The notes beneath the pieces are model-generated. The model saw only the letters and a program-made list of their open reading frames with translations, was not told where the DNA came from and did no database searches. From contig CALLJS010000017.1 in assembly GCA_938050045.1 (NCBI GenBank), forward strand, positions 186,001-250,000: a stretch of DNA of 64,000 nt. The letters are read 5' to 3'. The position numbers and the translations under genes are program-made. Positions within the stretch are counted from its first letter, which is position 1, and each line of letters opens with the position of its first letter. This stretch comes from an uncultured Sphingomonadaceae bacterium (GTDB lineage Bacteria; Pseudomonadota; Alphaproteobacteria; Sphingomonadales; Sphingomonadaceae). Positions 25,886 through 34,884 of this stretch are shown here, in pieces.

Positions 25886-28800
25886 TTGGCCGCGATAGAT
25901 CGCTTCTGCGACCTTGTTGAGCGATTAGGCCCCGAGGGAATTTCCCGTGGGGAGAATGATCTTAGTGCACGTCTAGCTCGATGCTTCGAGCAAATAGGGT
26001 TGCACACGATCATCGATACAAGCTCAGGATCAGACAACCGACGTCGTCCTGACATCGTGGGCTATATCGATGAAGGAACGTCCGATCTTGGCGGTTTTGG
26101 TGAACTTGTTGTCGAGTCAAAGAGGCCTTCCGAAGTACCCGGAGATTTGCTGGAAGCACTGCTCGGCACTTCTCTTTGGAGCGAAAAATTTGTTCCTTAT
26201 GTTAAGGCTCACCTGCCCAGCATTCGATATTTTTGCCTTACTACATTTGAGCATCATCTTTATGTCGAAATTACTCCCGAACTTCGGGCGCTGCTAACTG
26301 AGTTAGAGCCGACTGCAAGTCATTGTGAGGCCAGTGTTCGAGAAAGTTGCCAAGCCTTCAATTTGCTGGAGCGGAAGGATGAATGGATTGGCTGGCTCAC
26401 TTCGACGCTTTCTCCAGTCAATCTTGATCCTCCACTTTTTTCCGAAGCGGTTGATCTTTTCGCAGTAGAAACAGCCGAGGAACTCGAAGGTTTTGCTGAT
26501 CAACTCGCAACGTTGGTTGCAGGCGAAATTGGAACACCGGAGTCGCATTTCGCACTTGTCAATTCGGTTCGGATCAATGCCTCGACCCTAGAGGATTTAC
26601 CTACCGATGTTGCGGCGAGCCTTTCGATCTATGTTCTCGCCCAACATCCAGGGATGAGCGTGGAAGCGGGGCAAGAGTTCTTGGCCTCTAACCTCGAATC
26701 CGAACTCACGAATTTCGTTTCCGCGAGTGTTCAGTCACTCATAGGGCGGATGTTCGCGTTCAAGATGATTGAAGATTGCTTTTGCATCGACGTGGCGCCA
26801 CCGCTCATCGCTGAGGACCGGTATGTCTTTCATCATGACCGTTATGATGGTGCCGCAAGCTCAGATATTGTTGCCAGTTTCTTCGAAGCGGTGCGCATCT
26901 TAGAATCCGCATCGAGTCCTGCAATAAGCAATCTCTCTAAAACCGGCCGGTTTTATGACTGGATCGAGAGCCGAGTTGATCCAAATGCGTTTGAACGGGT
27001 TTTTCGAGCGTTTGCATCGCACAGTTTCGCTAGCCTTTCAGGCGATCTGCTTGGACGCTTTTTTGAGCACTATGCCCAACGTGTAGACAAAAGAAGGCGG
27101 CGGCGGCTCGGACAGTATTATACACCACCTTCAGTGGTGCAATTTATCTGGTCCGAAGCACTTGCTATCGCCGAGGATAGGGGCGTACTTCAAGACGTTC
27201 GAGTGCTCGATCCAGGTGTTGGGTCAGCTGCTTTTCTGACTGAGGGTGCTCGACGGATGTCCGATGCGGGCGTGACGCGATTCTGGGAAAGGCTCGTCGG
27301 CTTCGATATCGACCCACAAGTCATAGGCGTTGCCTATGTGAATCTGTTTCTTGCGGTTTTAAGTGGACTTGAGCGGCAAGATGCGGAGCAAGTTGAAGAG
27401 CTTCATTTGTACCCGACGGATGCTCTAGAGCCAACAAGTTCTGCTCCATTGACTGCATATTTGCCGTTGCTCACCGCTGAGCCTTTACGGCAGTATCTTG
27501 CCGGACAAATTGACCTATCGGCTAGTGTTAAAGCAGCCAGCGCGTATGATCTTGTAATCGGCAACCCTCCCTATCGGAATAACAGCACGAGAACTTTGCA
27601 GCAGGTAGCTGAAACATTTCCTCGATTGTTACAGACGTCAAGAGCGAACGCCCGTTTGCGGGAGCGAAATATTCGTGATGACTATGCGTGGTTCTTTGCG
27701 GCCGCCGACTACTACATCCAGCAGGACGGGTTAATTGGGTTTGTCGTGTCGAGCTCATTCTGTGCGGCGGACAGTTATCGGTATTTTCGTCTAGACCTTC
27801 TCCGAAACTACGCAATTCGCAGACTGGTTCATCTCGGAACCGGCATATTTGACGACGTAGGTCCACGAACTTCATTTGTAGTGGTTTTGCTGGAAAAGCG
27901 CGCAAGCTCAATTGCTACTGAGAACATTGAAAGCCATGAGTTTTTTGACCTGCGTGCATTTGATGAGCCAGAGGCGCGGCTTGCCTTATTGAATGAAGCG
28001 GCTGTTGGAAACTGGGTAAACTGGCCCGATGCTGAACTCGTCACTCCAACTGAAACTCACAATTTCCGGTTACACCCGATTGACCCGCTTGTACCCGCAG
28101 TCAAATCTGCCGGGTTGCCGCTCTTCGCCGGTCGTGACGAGCAATCGATCTTCCTTAAAAAATGGCCCGGCTTGATAACCGCACTCGATAACCTTTGGCG
28201 AGGGCAAGAGCGTCAGGAACTGGAAAGCCGAATCCAAGGATTCTTTTCGTGCGCTCATGATCGGTCAGATCGTGCAGAGACGAACATTGAGAGCTTTCTC
28301 AACGCAGAAGGGCTGGAGGATAAGGATGCGGATCGGGTTCGCGTTTTTTTGCTGCAAGCTAGAGACGCAAACCTCCAATATGACGCGAACAAGATCAAGC
28401 GGATCGTGACGGGAACGTCCCCCAATACCGATTGCTGGTATCCCTCGCCCAACATTACGTCGTGGCTTTATTATGAACCAAGCCTTCGGGTTCCGCGGAA
28501 TATCAATGAGGGACGGCCGGTCGGCTATGGAACTATGACTCAATGGGGAGAGCCGGATGCTCACGCAACTACTCCGAAATTGATATTTACTTCAGGCAGT
28601 TCTTCAAAAAACGGCTTGAAAGCGTATGTGGTGAATGACGAATGGTATGTAAAACTTCACGGAGGCACGAGGCAGCAATTCAATTACACGGTGTGTGAGA
28701 ACCCATTAAAGGGTGCGCAGTTGAGCGGTCTGCCTAATAATCTATCGCCGCTCGCATCAGATTTTTACGAGACCATGCAATCCAATGGGTGGAACGAAGA

Positions 28801-29194
28801 GGATTTTCTTCTTTACATCGCATCTTTTTATAATTCTCCGATCGCCAATGAGTTTCTTGACGGAGGTGGCGGAAAAATGATGCACATACCTTTCGCACCA
28901 CCGGCTCTCGCTAGTGATATAGCAAACGCAGCGAAGAAAGCTCGATTGCTTGTCATAGCAAGTCATCTCTTATCGGAATCGGATACGATCAACGCAGCTG
29001 ACTCAGAATACGATTTTACCCAACTTGTCGATGACGGCTTAATACTGGCCGAAGAGTCTGGCGGCGGGCGGTTCCGATCAAGTCTTCGTTTCCTGTCGCA
29101 TTCAACCTCTCTGGAAGACCTTGCTAGTGAGCGCGTAAGTCTGGAAGCACATTTGAATGATCTCGTTCACGAGGCAATCGGCTTGGATGGTTGA
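25886..29194 (+). CDS. Single-polypeptide restriction-modification enzyme (Eco57I/type IIG-like), N6-adenine methyltransferase
   Basis: A 1102-residue fusion that should both methylate and cut DNA. The N-terminal nuclease has a PD-(D/E)xK pattern: PD at residues 55-56 and ESK at 77-79 (RRRPDIVGY ... LVVESKRP). The methyltransferase follows: GQYYTPPSVVQ near residue 410, SAM-binding DPGVGSAAF near residue 441, GFDIDPQ, and catalytic NPPY at about residue 560. The remaining 500 residues include YYIQQDGLIGFVVSSSF and a target-recognition-like part with WYPSPNITSWLYYEP. The start is TTG with AAAGAG upstream; a stop codon lies two codons before it, so no earlier start is possible in frame. Its site specificity cannot be predicted. 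It is flanked by 76-bp direct repeats. Confidence 0.85.
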   Translation: MAAIDRFCDLVERLGPEGISRGENDLSARLARCFEQIGLHTIIDTSSGSDNRRRPDIVGYIDEGTSDLGGFGELVVESKRPSEVPGDLLEALLGTSLWSEKFVPYVKAHLPSIRYFCLTTFEHHLYVEITPELRALLTELEPTASHCEASVRESCQAFNLLERKDEWIGWLTSTLSPVNLDPPLFSEAVDLFAVETAEELEGFADQLATLVAGEIGTPESHFALVNSVRINASTLEDLPTDVAASLSIYVLAQHPGMSVEAGQEFLASNLESELTNFVSASVQSLIGRMFAFKMIEDCFCIDVAPPLIAEDRYVFHHDRYDGAASSDIVASFFEAVRILESASSPAISNLSKTGRFYDWIESRVDPNAFERVFRAFASHSFASLSGDLLGRFFEHYAQRVDKRRRRRLGQYYTPPSVVQFIWSEALAIAEDRGVLQDVRVLDPGVGSAAFLTEGARRMSDAGVTRFWERLVGFDIDPQVIGVAYVNLFLAVLSGLERQDAEQVEELHLYPTDALEPTSSAPLTAYLPLLTAEPLRQYLAGQIDLSASVKAASAYDLVIGNPPYRNNSTRTLQQVAETFPRLLQTSRANARLRERNIRDDYAWFFAAADYYIQQDGLIGFVVSSSFCAADSYRYFRLDLLRNYAIRRLVHLGTGIFDDVGPRTSFVVVLLEKRASSIATENIESHEFFDLRAFDEPEARLALLNEAAVGNWVNWPDAELVTPTETHNFRLHPIDPLVPAVKSAGLPLFAGRDEQSIFLKKWPGLITALDNLWRGQERQELESRIQGFFSCAHDRSDRAETNIESFLNAEGLEDKDADRVRVFLLQARDANLQYDANKIKRIVTGTSPNTDCWYPSPNITSWLYYEPSLRVPRNINEGRPVGYGTMTQWGEPDAHATTPKLIFTSGSSSKNGLKAYVVNDEWYVKLHGGTRQQFNYTVCENPLKGAQLSGLPNNLSPLASDFYETMQSNGWNEEDFLLYIASFYNSPIANEFLDGGGGKMMHIPFAPPALASDIANAAKKARLLVIASHLLSESDTINAADSEYDFTQLVDDGLILAEESGGGRFRSSLRFLSHSTSLEDLASERVSLEAHLNDLVHEAIGLDG

Positions 29195-29229
29195 TAGCCC
29201 AGACCAAGCCTAACAGCTTGTTCCGCGAA

Positions 29230-29305
29230 CCGCTTTCGCGAAATGACAATCGAAGGTTATTTTTTTGGTAGCCCACAGGATCCCGGACGGGATCCGGCCA
29301 TCGCC
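29230..29305. repeat. Right copy of the 76-bp direct repeat
   Basis: Same orientation and same length as 25603-25678, 58 of 76 bases matching. It lies 35 bp after the restriction gene stop and 54 bp before the AAA ATPase stop. The pair brackets the restriction gene and nothing else. Confidence 0.8.
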
Positions 29306-29359
29306 TCGAACTACTGATGCGATATGGTGTTTCAGTTTGACGAAAATTCCATCCGTCCC

Positions 29360-31987
29360 TTAAGGTTGAGCTTGTTGTTTGCGCTTTTCCTTGATGGCTT
29401 CGGCCCAGTCTTTGAGCGATTGAATATCAGAAAGCAATTCATCTGGGACAGGAACTTCCTGATCCATTCCCATTGATGAATCATGCGCTTCGGTAAAATC
29501 GCAGCATTTCTTAAATCCAGCGTCAAATGCGTCAATGTCGCCATTATCAAGAACCGTGACCGCTCGAAGGTTTTTCGTGTCCACATATTCACGTTGCCGC
29601 AGAATGACATTGGCAAACACAATCGTTTCAATGCCGCGCTCCCAAGTGGAGCGAAGACGCCCGTAAATTTGACGGACCTCTCTTGCGTAGGCTTCTTCAT
29701 CGTGTGCCTCGAACAATTTTTTTGCCGCGTGAACTTCTTTTTCCAATGTATCTAGGCGTTGTCCCAGCTTGCCAGCACGCCAAGGTAAACCTTCTGAAAA
29801 CACGCCAACGCGGGTGCCAGCGCGATCCAAGGTGGCAAATTTGGTGGGTACACTCAGTTGACCGGCCCGATTGTCCAGGTCGTTCAAAAATACAAGATCA
29901 TGCGTGAAGACAATGACCTGCCGTATCTGGGCTTCTTCAGCCAGCCGCTCAGCGACTTTGCGCCGCCAGCGATGGTCGAGCGATGACACTGGGTCATCAA
30001 AAACGAGCGCCGAAGTGTGCGTAGCTGTGGCAAGCTCAGTCAAATAGGCAGCTAGAGCAACACAGGTCTGCTCTCCTTCACTTAAAACCTCGTGGACTTT
30101 TGCGTCAGCGTTGGCAAAAAATTTGATTGCATATTGGGGCGATCCTGTCTGTCCGCCAGAGCGTTCCATTTTCACCCGGACGCGGCTGTCTGCCAGTTTG
30201 ATAATCTCTTCCTGAAAGCGATCCTGCATTTTTGGAGTGACCAGTTCATCGGCAATCTGATTGCCAAGCGTGGTTATCGAGCGGGTGTTTGTTTCTTTCA
30301 GACATGCTTCGATGATATTCAATTGCTGCAATCTTGCGATTTCCGTTTCAGCAACAGCTTTTAGTTTCCCGCCATTTTTCCGATCTTGCAGTTCGCCATG
30401 TTCTGACAGAAGCGCTTCACGCTCTTCCGACTTTGTATCTGCCGACAAACTCTCTGCGTAGCTGACAATTGCGTCCGCTTCTGCATCTATTTTGGCAGCA
30501 GGAATGACCGGAAGTTCCACATGGTCATTTTCGACGTCATCGTCAAAATTTTTCAATAGTTGAAAACGCCGCAGGCGAGCAGCTGCCATGAATTCGAGCA
30601 CTTTCCGCCCCAAACTCGGATCGCGTGATTTAAGAACTTTTCGGGCAGCTGACACCGAGCCAATTTCAATGCGCAAGTCTTGGAGTGCTTTTAACGCCGC
30701 GTCATATGCTCTTTTCGCGGCAACGGCTTTGCCTTCGGTTTCCTGCTTAATGAACGTCTCGAACCCGTTGAGACGAACCGACGTTTCTGCATCAATTTCC
30801 TGATGGCACAACACACATAACTCGCCTTCCGCAGGAGGAAATATCTGCGTCCGCTTTTCCAGTGAATCTGAATATTTTCGAGCGCTGTCCCAAAGTTCTT
30901 TCCAAACCGGTTGGCCTACGCCATCCAGTTCCAATTCTCCAAAGGCCGTCTCCGCAGCCAAATCAGCGGCTTCCCGTTTCGTTTCGGCTTCGCCCTTCTT
31001 GTCATTCAAAGCTATAAACGCCGCAGGGGATACGATGTCGTGTATAGCGGACATCGTTTTGGTCAATTGACGTATCGTTTGTGCATTGCGTTTTTGTTCC
31101 GCCGCGATGGCAGCAGGATCTTGCGCCAAGTCGCCAATCAGCTTTCCGAGACGAGTTTCTTCTTCCGGTGTCAGAGGTGTATCAAAATCGACTTTCGACA
31201 AATCAGTTTCACGTTTGAGAGCATTGAGGACTTTACCGACCGGAGACAATCCAGACCAGATCGGCGCATCAAAAACTGGATCGCGCAAGTCCTCCAGCCG
31301 CTGTTTTTCGGTTGTCAGCTTAGCTTTGATGTCGATACATAGCTTTGCTAGGTCGTCAGGGATATCTAATCCGAAAGGCCGGAACCAGACTTCGTTTTTC
31401 TTGCTAATATGTTCTGCGCCGCAATCCTTGTCGAATACGGTAATAGCAGAAAGTAGCGGCTCTGGTGTTTCGGCGTCTTTCCACTCCAGCGGCGTTTTGC
31501 TGCCGTCGGCGCGCTGGACAATTAACTTTGCTTTTGCAGGCACTGCTGCGCCTCCGCCTAGCATATCTGGCATGACCTCGCCGGGGAAACGGGCGCGGCA
31601 AGCTTTTTTGAGCACCCTAGCATAACCCGATTTACCCGTTCCATTCTTTCCGTAGACGACCGTAAGACCACCGGTTTCAAATTGCATATCTTGGTCCGCG
31701 GCAAGCTGATTGACGCCGACTATACCCGACAGGGAAGCCAGCCGGATCGATTCTCCAGCGCCGGGATCGGCAGGTAAATTTTCTTTGGTCAGTGGTTTCG
31801 CTTCGGTGGAAACTGTGTCGTCACCATGCGCTTTGCGAGCCAGAGCAATTAACTCCTGAACGCCCGTTTCATCGGGCAGGCCGCTATTTACAATCCGCCG
31901 TAAACCGTCCTTTTGCCAATCCGGTTTGCCTGATGACCACTCCAGAATGGTATTTAGTACGCTTTTATTGTTTGATTCTTCGCTCAT
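29360..31987 (-). CDS. AAA_13-type ATPase with zinc-hook-like motif (PrrC/RloC-like architecture)
   Basis: An 875-residue ABC/SMC-like ATPase of the AAA_13 group, which includes the anticodon nucleases PrrC and RloC. Walker A is GKNGTGKS at 113-120; the signature LSEGEQ is at 635-640; Walker B LVFDDPVSSLD is at 661-671; the switch histidine is in VFTHD (696). Between the two halves is a mostly helical arm with CVLC at 391-394, like a zinc hook. The C-terminal region has R779-x3-E783 and H835, the spacing type of the R-E-H triad in PrrC/RloC nucleases, but that assignment is inference. It converges on the restriction enzyme gene. Defence role is likely from family and context; target is unknown. 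Confidence 0.8.
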   Translation of the reverse strand: MSEESNNKSVLNTILEWSSGKPDWQKDGLRRIVNSGLPDETGVQELIALARKAHGDDTVSTEAKPLTKENLPADPGAGESIRLASLSGIVGVNQLAADQDMQFETGGLTVVYGKNGTGKSGYARVLKKACRARFPGEVMPDMLGGGAAVPAKAKLIVQRADGSKTPLEWKDAETPEPLLSAITVFDKDCGAEHISKKNEVWFRPFGLDIPDDLAKLCIDIKAKLTTEKQRLEDLRDPVFDAPIWSGLSPVGKVLNALKRETDLSKVDFDTPLTPEEETRLGKLIGDLAQDPAAIAAEQKRNAQTIRQLTKTMSAIHDIVSPAAFIALNDKKGEAETKREAADLAAETAFGELELDGVGQPVWKELWDSARKYSDSLEKRTQIFPPAEGELCVLCHQEIDAETSVRLNGFETFIKQETEGKAVAAKRAYDAALKALQDLRIEIGSVSAARKVLKSRDPSLGRKVLEFMAAARLRRFQLLKNFDDDVENDHVELPVIPAAKIDAEADAIVSYAESLSADTKSEEREALLSEHGELQDRKNGGKLKAVAETEIARLQQLNIIEACLKETNTRSITTLGNQIADELVTPKMQDRFQEEIIKLADSRVRVKMERSGGQTGSPQYAIKFFANADAKVHEVLSEGEQTCVALAAYLTELATATHTSALVFDDPVSSLDHRWRRKVAERLAEEAQIRQVIVFTHDLVFLNDLDNRAGQLSVPTKFATLDRAGTRVGVFSEGLPWRAGKLGQRLDTLEKEVHAAKKLFEAHDEEAYAREVRQIYGRLRSTWERGIETIVFANVILRQREYVDTKNLRAVTVLDNGDIDAFDAGFKKCCDFTEAHDSSMGMDQEVPVPDELLSDIQSLKDWAEAIKEKRKQQAQP

Positions 31988-32093
31988 ATTTGCCCCGCTT
32001 ATTGCCTTTTCTTAGTTCATATTCCCCGCAAATTGAAACACTGACTTCGCTGCGTTGTTTAATCTGGGCTAGAACTTAGTTTGCATTTTCATT

Positions 32094-32120
32094 GCGAACC
32101 GCTGAGTGGTCTCGGTTCGC
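32094..32120 (-). terminator. Hairpin downstream of the VRR-NUC gene
   Basis: GCGAACCG (32094-32101) and CGGTTCGC (32113-32120) form an 8-bp stem with an 11-base loop, 31 bp beyond the stop of the minus-strand nuclease gene and before the start of the AAA gene. On the minus strand it is followed by AATGAAAATGC, without a strong T-run, so terminator function is only likely. Confidence 0.45.
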
Positions 32121-32150
32121 TTAAAGCCTATAATCAAATTCGAACGCCAG

Positions 32151-33815
32151 TTATGTGATCCGAACTTCCGCGAGGCTCACTTTGAACTCCAAGGGAAGTA
32201 AAATGGTTGAAATGAGGCGCGACTGACTAGCGTGCATTGAATCGCGTGGCGCTTTTACTTCCACAAAGCGAACATCGCCACCCTTCCAAAGCGTCAGATC
32301 GGGCCATCCGGCACGAAGATCGTAGGGTGCTTTCGCAAATAGCTGTGCGATTTGTGCAAGCCGCTCCGGACCTAGATGATCGAATAATTCGAGGACATGA
32401 TTCAATCGGACAGTCGGGTAATAGGCAGGCGATACTCCGGCGGTCGCTGAAATGATTTTCCAATTGCGTTTGAGCTGGTCATGCGTTGCACGGGCGAGCG
32501 TCTCAATTAGCTGGTTAATGTCGAATCTGTCTTCATCAAATGCAACATTCTGGGCGTAAAGTGCTTCGATGAAAGTATCGGCATTCCTGCTGTCCAGATT
32601 GGTGAATGATGCGGCTTTGATCAGCGTCAATATGAGGCCGCCTTCTGCTGCGGCTCCGGCCCAACCAGCATTCTCGTAGTGGGTGAGGGCTGCTTCTTCG
32701 ACCGATGACCAGTCATTGCTTGCTTGGAACCGCCAACTTTTCCTTTCTCCAGCTTCCAGGTTCACCACTTCATGCTCAATGCCCAGCCGGTGCGCTTGCC
32801 GTTCAAACTTCCCTATTTTTTTGACGCTGCCTTGCTTGGATTTGGGGGTGAGGGACTTTCTTAGCTTTTCGGCGCGTCTTGAAACGCCAACTTGCGGATC
32901 AAACGTCAAAGCTTTGTCATAAGCCTTTAATGCTTCAGCTGGCTTGTCGAAGGCTTCGTGGATTTCGCCAAGCAAGCGTAATGCGCGTGCTTGATGCCAG
33001 CCTTCTCTCTGTTCGATTGTGCGGTTTAATCCATCGATCATTGCGCTCCGAAGGTCGCTGTCCGGTTTGCTATCAACACCTTCAAGAACCTTACTGATGA
33101 TATTGATATCGCCATCGGCTATTTTCCGTTGTTGCCATCCTTCACGGTCAACCATCTGACCGTCGAAATTGTAGCCAACGCGCTCATCATCTTCGCATAT
33201 GAGATATAATTGCCTATTGATTGAATCGAATTCGTAGCCGCTGGCCCATCCGGTCTCAGGTTCCCATCGCGCCAATTCCCGAGATTCTTCAAGGTCGAAC
33301 AGGATGTAGCGGCAGCTATCATCGCTGTCGGGTGCATTGGCCGTTTGGCAAATGGCGTAACGGCCGTCTGCTGACAGTCCATTGCTTGAAAGGTTGGCCG
33401 CCAATTCTTTTGCGATCAGCTGCGTTCCATCGACAGTGAAAGCATGAAAACGGCCATTCAGTCCGTCTCCGAACATCCAGTCGTTGAAAATGAAATTGCC
33501 ATTATCCGCTACCTGCCCGTCATTTGGCCTTTCGAGCCTACCTTCCGCAATTATTTGGTCCTGTGACAGCAATGTCCATGACCCATGCCCTTTATAGCGA
33601 TGACCCCCTCTGGTGCCTTCGGGGTTTCTATCGGACCAGATGAGGCGATATTTTCCATTCGGCGACTTGGAGGAACGACCAATGAAATCGAGCGCGTCGA
33701 TAGAGATGAGGCCATGACCAAATTCTTCGATTTCAAGGTTCTGGGATGACGCTGGTGGCTTATTGGATCTGGAATTAGCATCAGTTCCAAATAGTCGCTT
33801 GAGAAAAGATTTCAT
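32151..33815 (-). CDS. FAN1-like VRR-NUC nuclease fused to beta-propeller-like and TPR segments
   Basis: A 554-residue protein with three parts. Residues about 30-230 look like blades of a beta-propeller (repeated DG-R and W-containing strands such as SPNGKYRLIW, SADGRYAICQ). Residues about 275-315 read as a TPR (ARALRLLGEIHEAFDKPAEALKAYDKAL). The C-terminus resembles the nuclease end of FAN1: a helical part with AAEGG (E391), then GWPDLTLW with D506 and FVEVKAPRD with E519 and K521, plus Q531, the VRR-NUC catalytic set. FAN1 cuts 5' flaps and cross-linked DNA. It starts 22 bp after the AbiEii gene on the same strand, so it may share the AbiE transcript. A defence role is inference from context. 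Confidence 0.75.
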   Translation of the reverse strand: MKSFLKRLFGTDANSRSNKPPASSQNLEIEEFGHGLISIDALDFIGRSSKSPNGKYRLIWSDRNPEGTRGGHRYKGHGSWTLLSQDQIIAEGRLERPNDGQVADNGNFIFNDWMFGDGLNGRFHAFTVDGTQLIAKELAANLSSNGLSADGRYAICQTANAPDSDDSCRYILFDLEESRELARWEPETGWASGYEFDSINRQLYLICEDDERVGYNFDGQMVDREGWQQRKIADGDINIISKVLEGVDSKPDSDLRSAMIDGLNRTIEQREGWHQARALRLLGEIHEAFDKPAEALKAYDKALTFDPQVGVSRRAEKLRKSLTPKSKQGSVKKIGKFERQAHRLGIEHEVVNLEAGERKSWRFQASNDWSSVEEAALTHYENAGWAGAAAEGGLILTLIKAASFTNLDSRNADTFIEALYAQNVAFDEDRFDINQLIETLARATHDQLKRNWKIISATAGVSPAYYPTVRLNHVLELFDHLGPERLAQIAQLFAKAPYDLRAGWPDLTLWKGGDVRFVEVKAPRDSMHASQSRLISTILLPLEFKVSLAEVRIT

Positions 33816-33837
33816 CTCGCGGCTCTTGCCCGATCGG

Positions 33838-34884
33838 TCATGCTACACCGTTGAGTGTATGTTGGAGCTCTGCAATTTCCTCAATGATCGCATTGAAAGG
33901 CGGCGGATCGCCAAAGATCATCGTGTCCATCGCCTTATAATCCTGCCGAAGATCGTCAACCATTCCCCCTTCGGGGCAGAGTGCAAATGTTGGTGGCTGC
34001 GCCGAAGCAAGATCAAATGGTGCGCGGTTGAAGAACATGCGGGCGTGCGCGACGCAGTCCTCGCCCAACGGTCGGTTTTCGGTTGCCGATTGTCCCGTCT
34101 CCGACTGGATCAGTCGGTATAAATCATAATAGTGTCGCGAAATACGCTGGCCGTTGCCGCGCAGCTGGCCTCGGATTTCATACCACCGGCGCAGCCCGTG
34201 CAGGATCACCACCTTGTCCCAGAAGGTGCGTTCGGCATCGACAATGGTGACATTGGGAACGACAAGATCGATCTCAGGAAGATCGGCATCAACATAAGGC
34301 ATTATCGACCGGTTGGAGTTCGGATCGAGTGCCGATTTAGCGCCCGATTCAATTTTCACTGATTTGGCGATATAGGCGTCGGTCGGTGTTATGCTGGGAT
34401 AGATGACCAGCAAGGTTTGCCGGTCGGCAGGGTCCACCTCTATCCGGAGCGCATTTTGCTCCAGACCATTTCGGGTGCAGGCCTCTTCTGAAATCGCTGT
34501 AAGGCGCTGCATCAACGGGCCATTAATATATGCTTCGCAAGCGGCTTTGATTGCATCGAGCGCTTTCTGGCGCTTTTTGCCGCTCAACCCGGCCAGTTCA
34601 TCAATCGAAGCGGGAACGCCGAGATCATCTCGAAAAACTGTGACGTCGATGTCCTCTGAAAAGCGCTGTATCAATCCGAACCCCTTGGAAAGCGAGGTGC
34701 CACCTTTGAACAGTAGGCGCGGACCCTCGGTGATGCCGTTGAACAGGGCATCGAGCGTCCAGCAGACCCAGAAGTCCTTTTCGACATTCTGCGGGGTTGT
34801 TCCCATGCGTTGAGCCGTCGTGGTGAACAGACCTTGGCGCGTATCAATATCGGCCCGCAAGATGTCGTCAAAAGCTGGATTCAT
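33838..34884 (-). CDS. abiEii: AbiEii toxin (nucleotidyltransferase)
   Basis: Toxin of an AbiE type IV toxin-antitoxin and abortive-infection pair; it is a DNA polymerase beta-like nucleotidyltransferase. The family signature is LLFKGGTSLSKGFGLIQRFSEDIDVTV, with the GG-S loop and the acidic D-x-D near residues 60-85. Later blocks include ERTFWDKVVILHGL and RHYYDLYRL. At 348 residues it is full length. Its ATG overlaps the antitoxin stop by 4 bp, the usual coupled layout. Expression should fall under the antitoxin's control at the operators near 35,535-35,609. Confidence 0.92.
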   Translation of the reverse strand: MNPAFDDILRADIDTRQGLFTTTAQRMGTTPQNVEKDFWVCWTLDALFNGITEGPRLLFKGGTSLSKGFGLIQRFSEDIDVTVFRDDLGVPASIDELAGLSGKKRQKALDAIKAACEAYINGPLMQRLTAISEEACTRNGLEQNALRIEVDPADRQTLLVIYPSITPTDAYIAKSVKIESGAKSALDPNSNRSIMPYVDADLPEIDLVVPNVTIVDAERTFWDKVVILHGLRRWYEIRGQLRGNGQRISRHYYDLYRLIQSETGQSATENRPLGEDCVAHARMFFNRAPFDLASAQPPTFALCPEGGMVDDLRQDYKAMDTMIFGDPPPFNAIIEEIAELQHTLNGVA

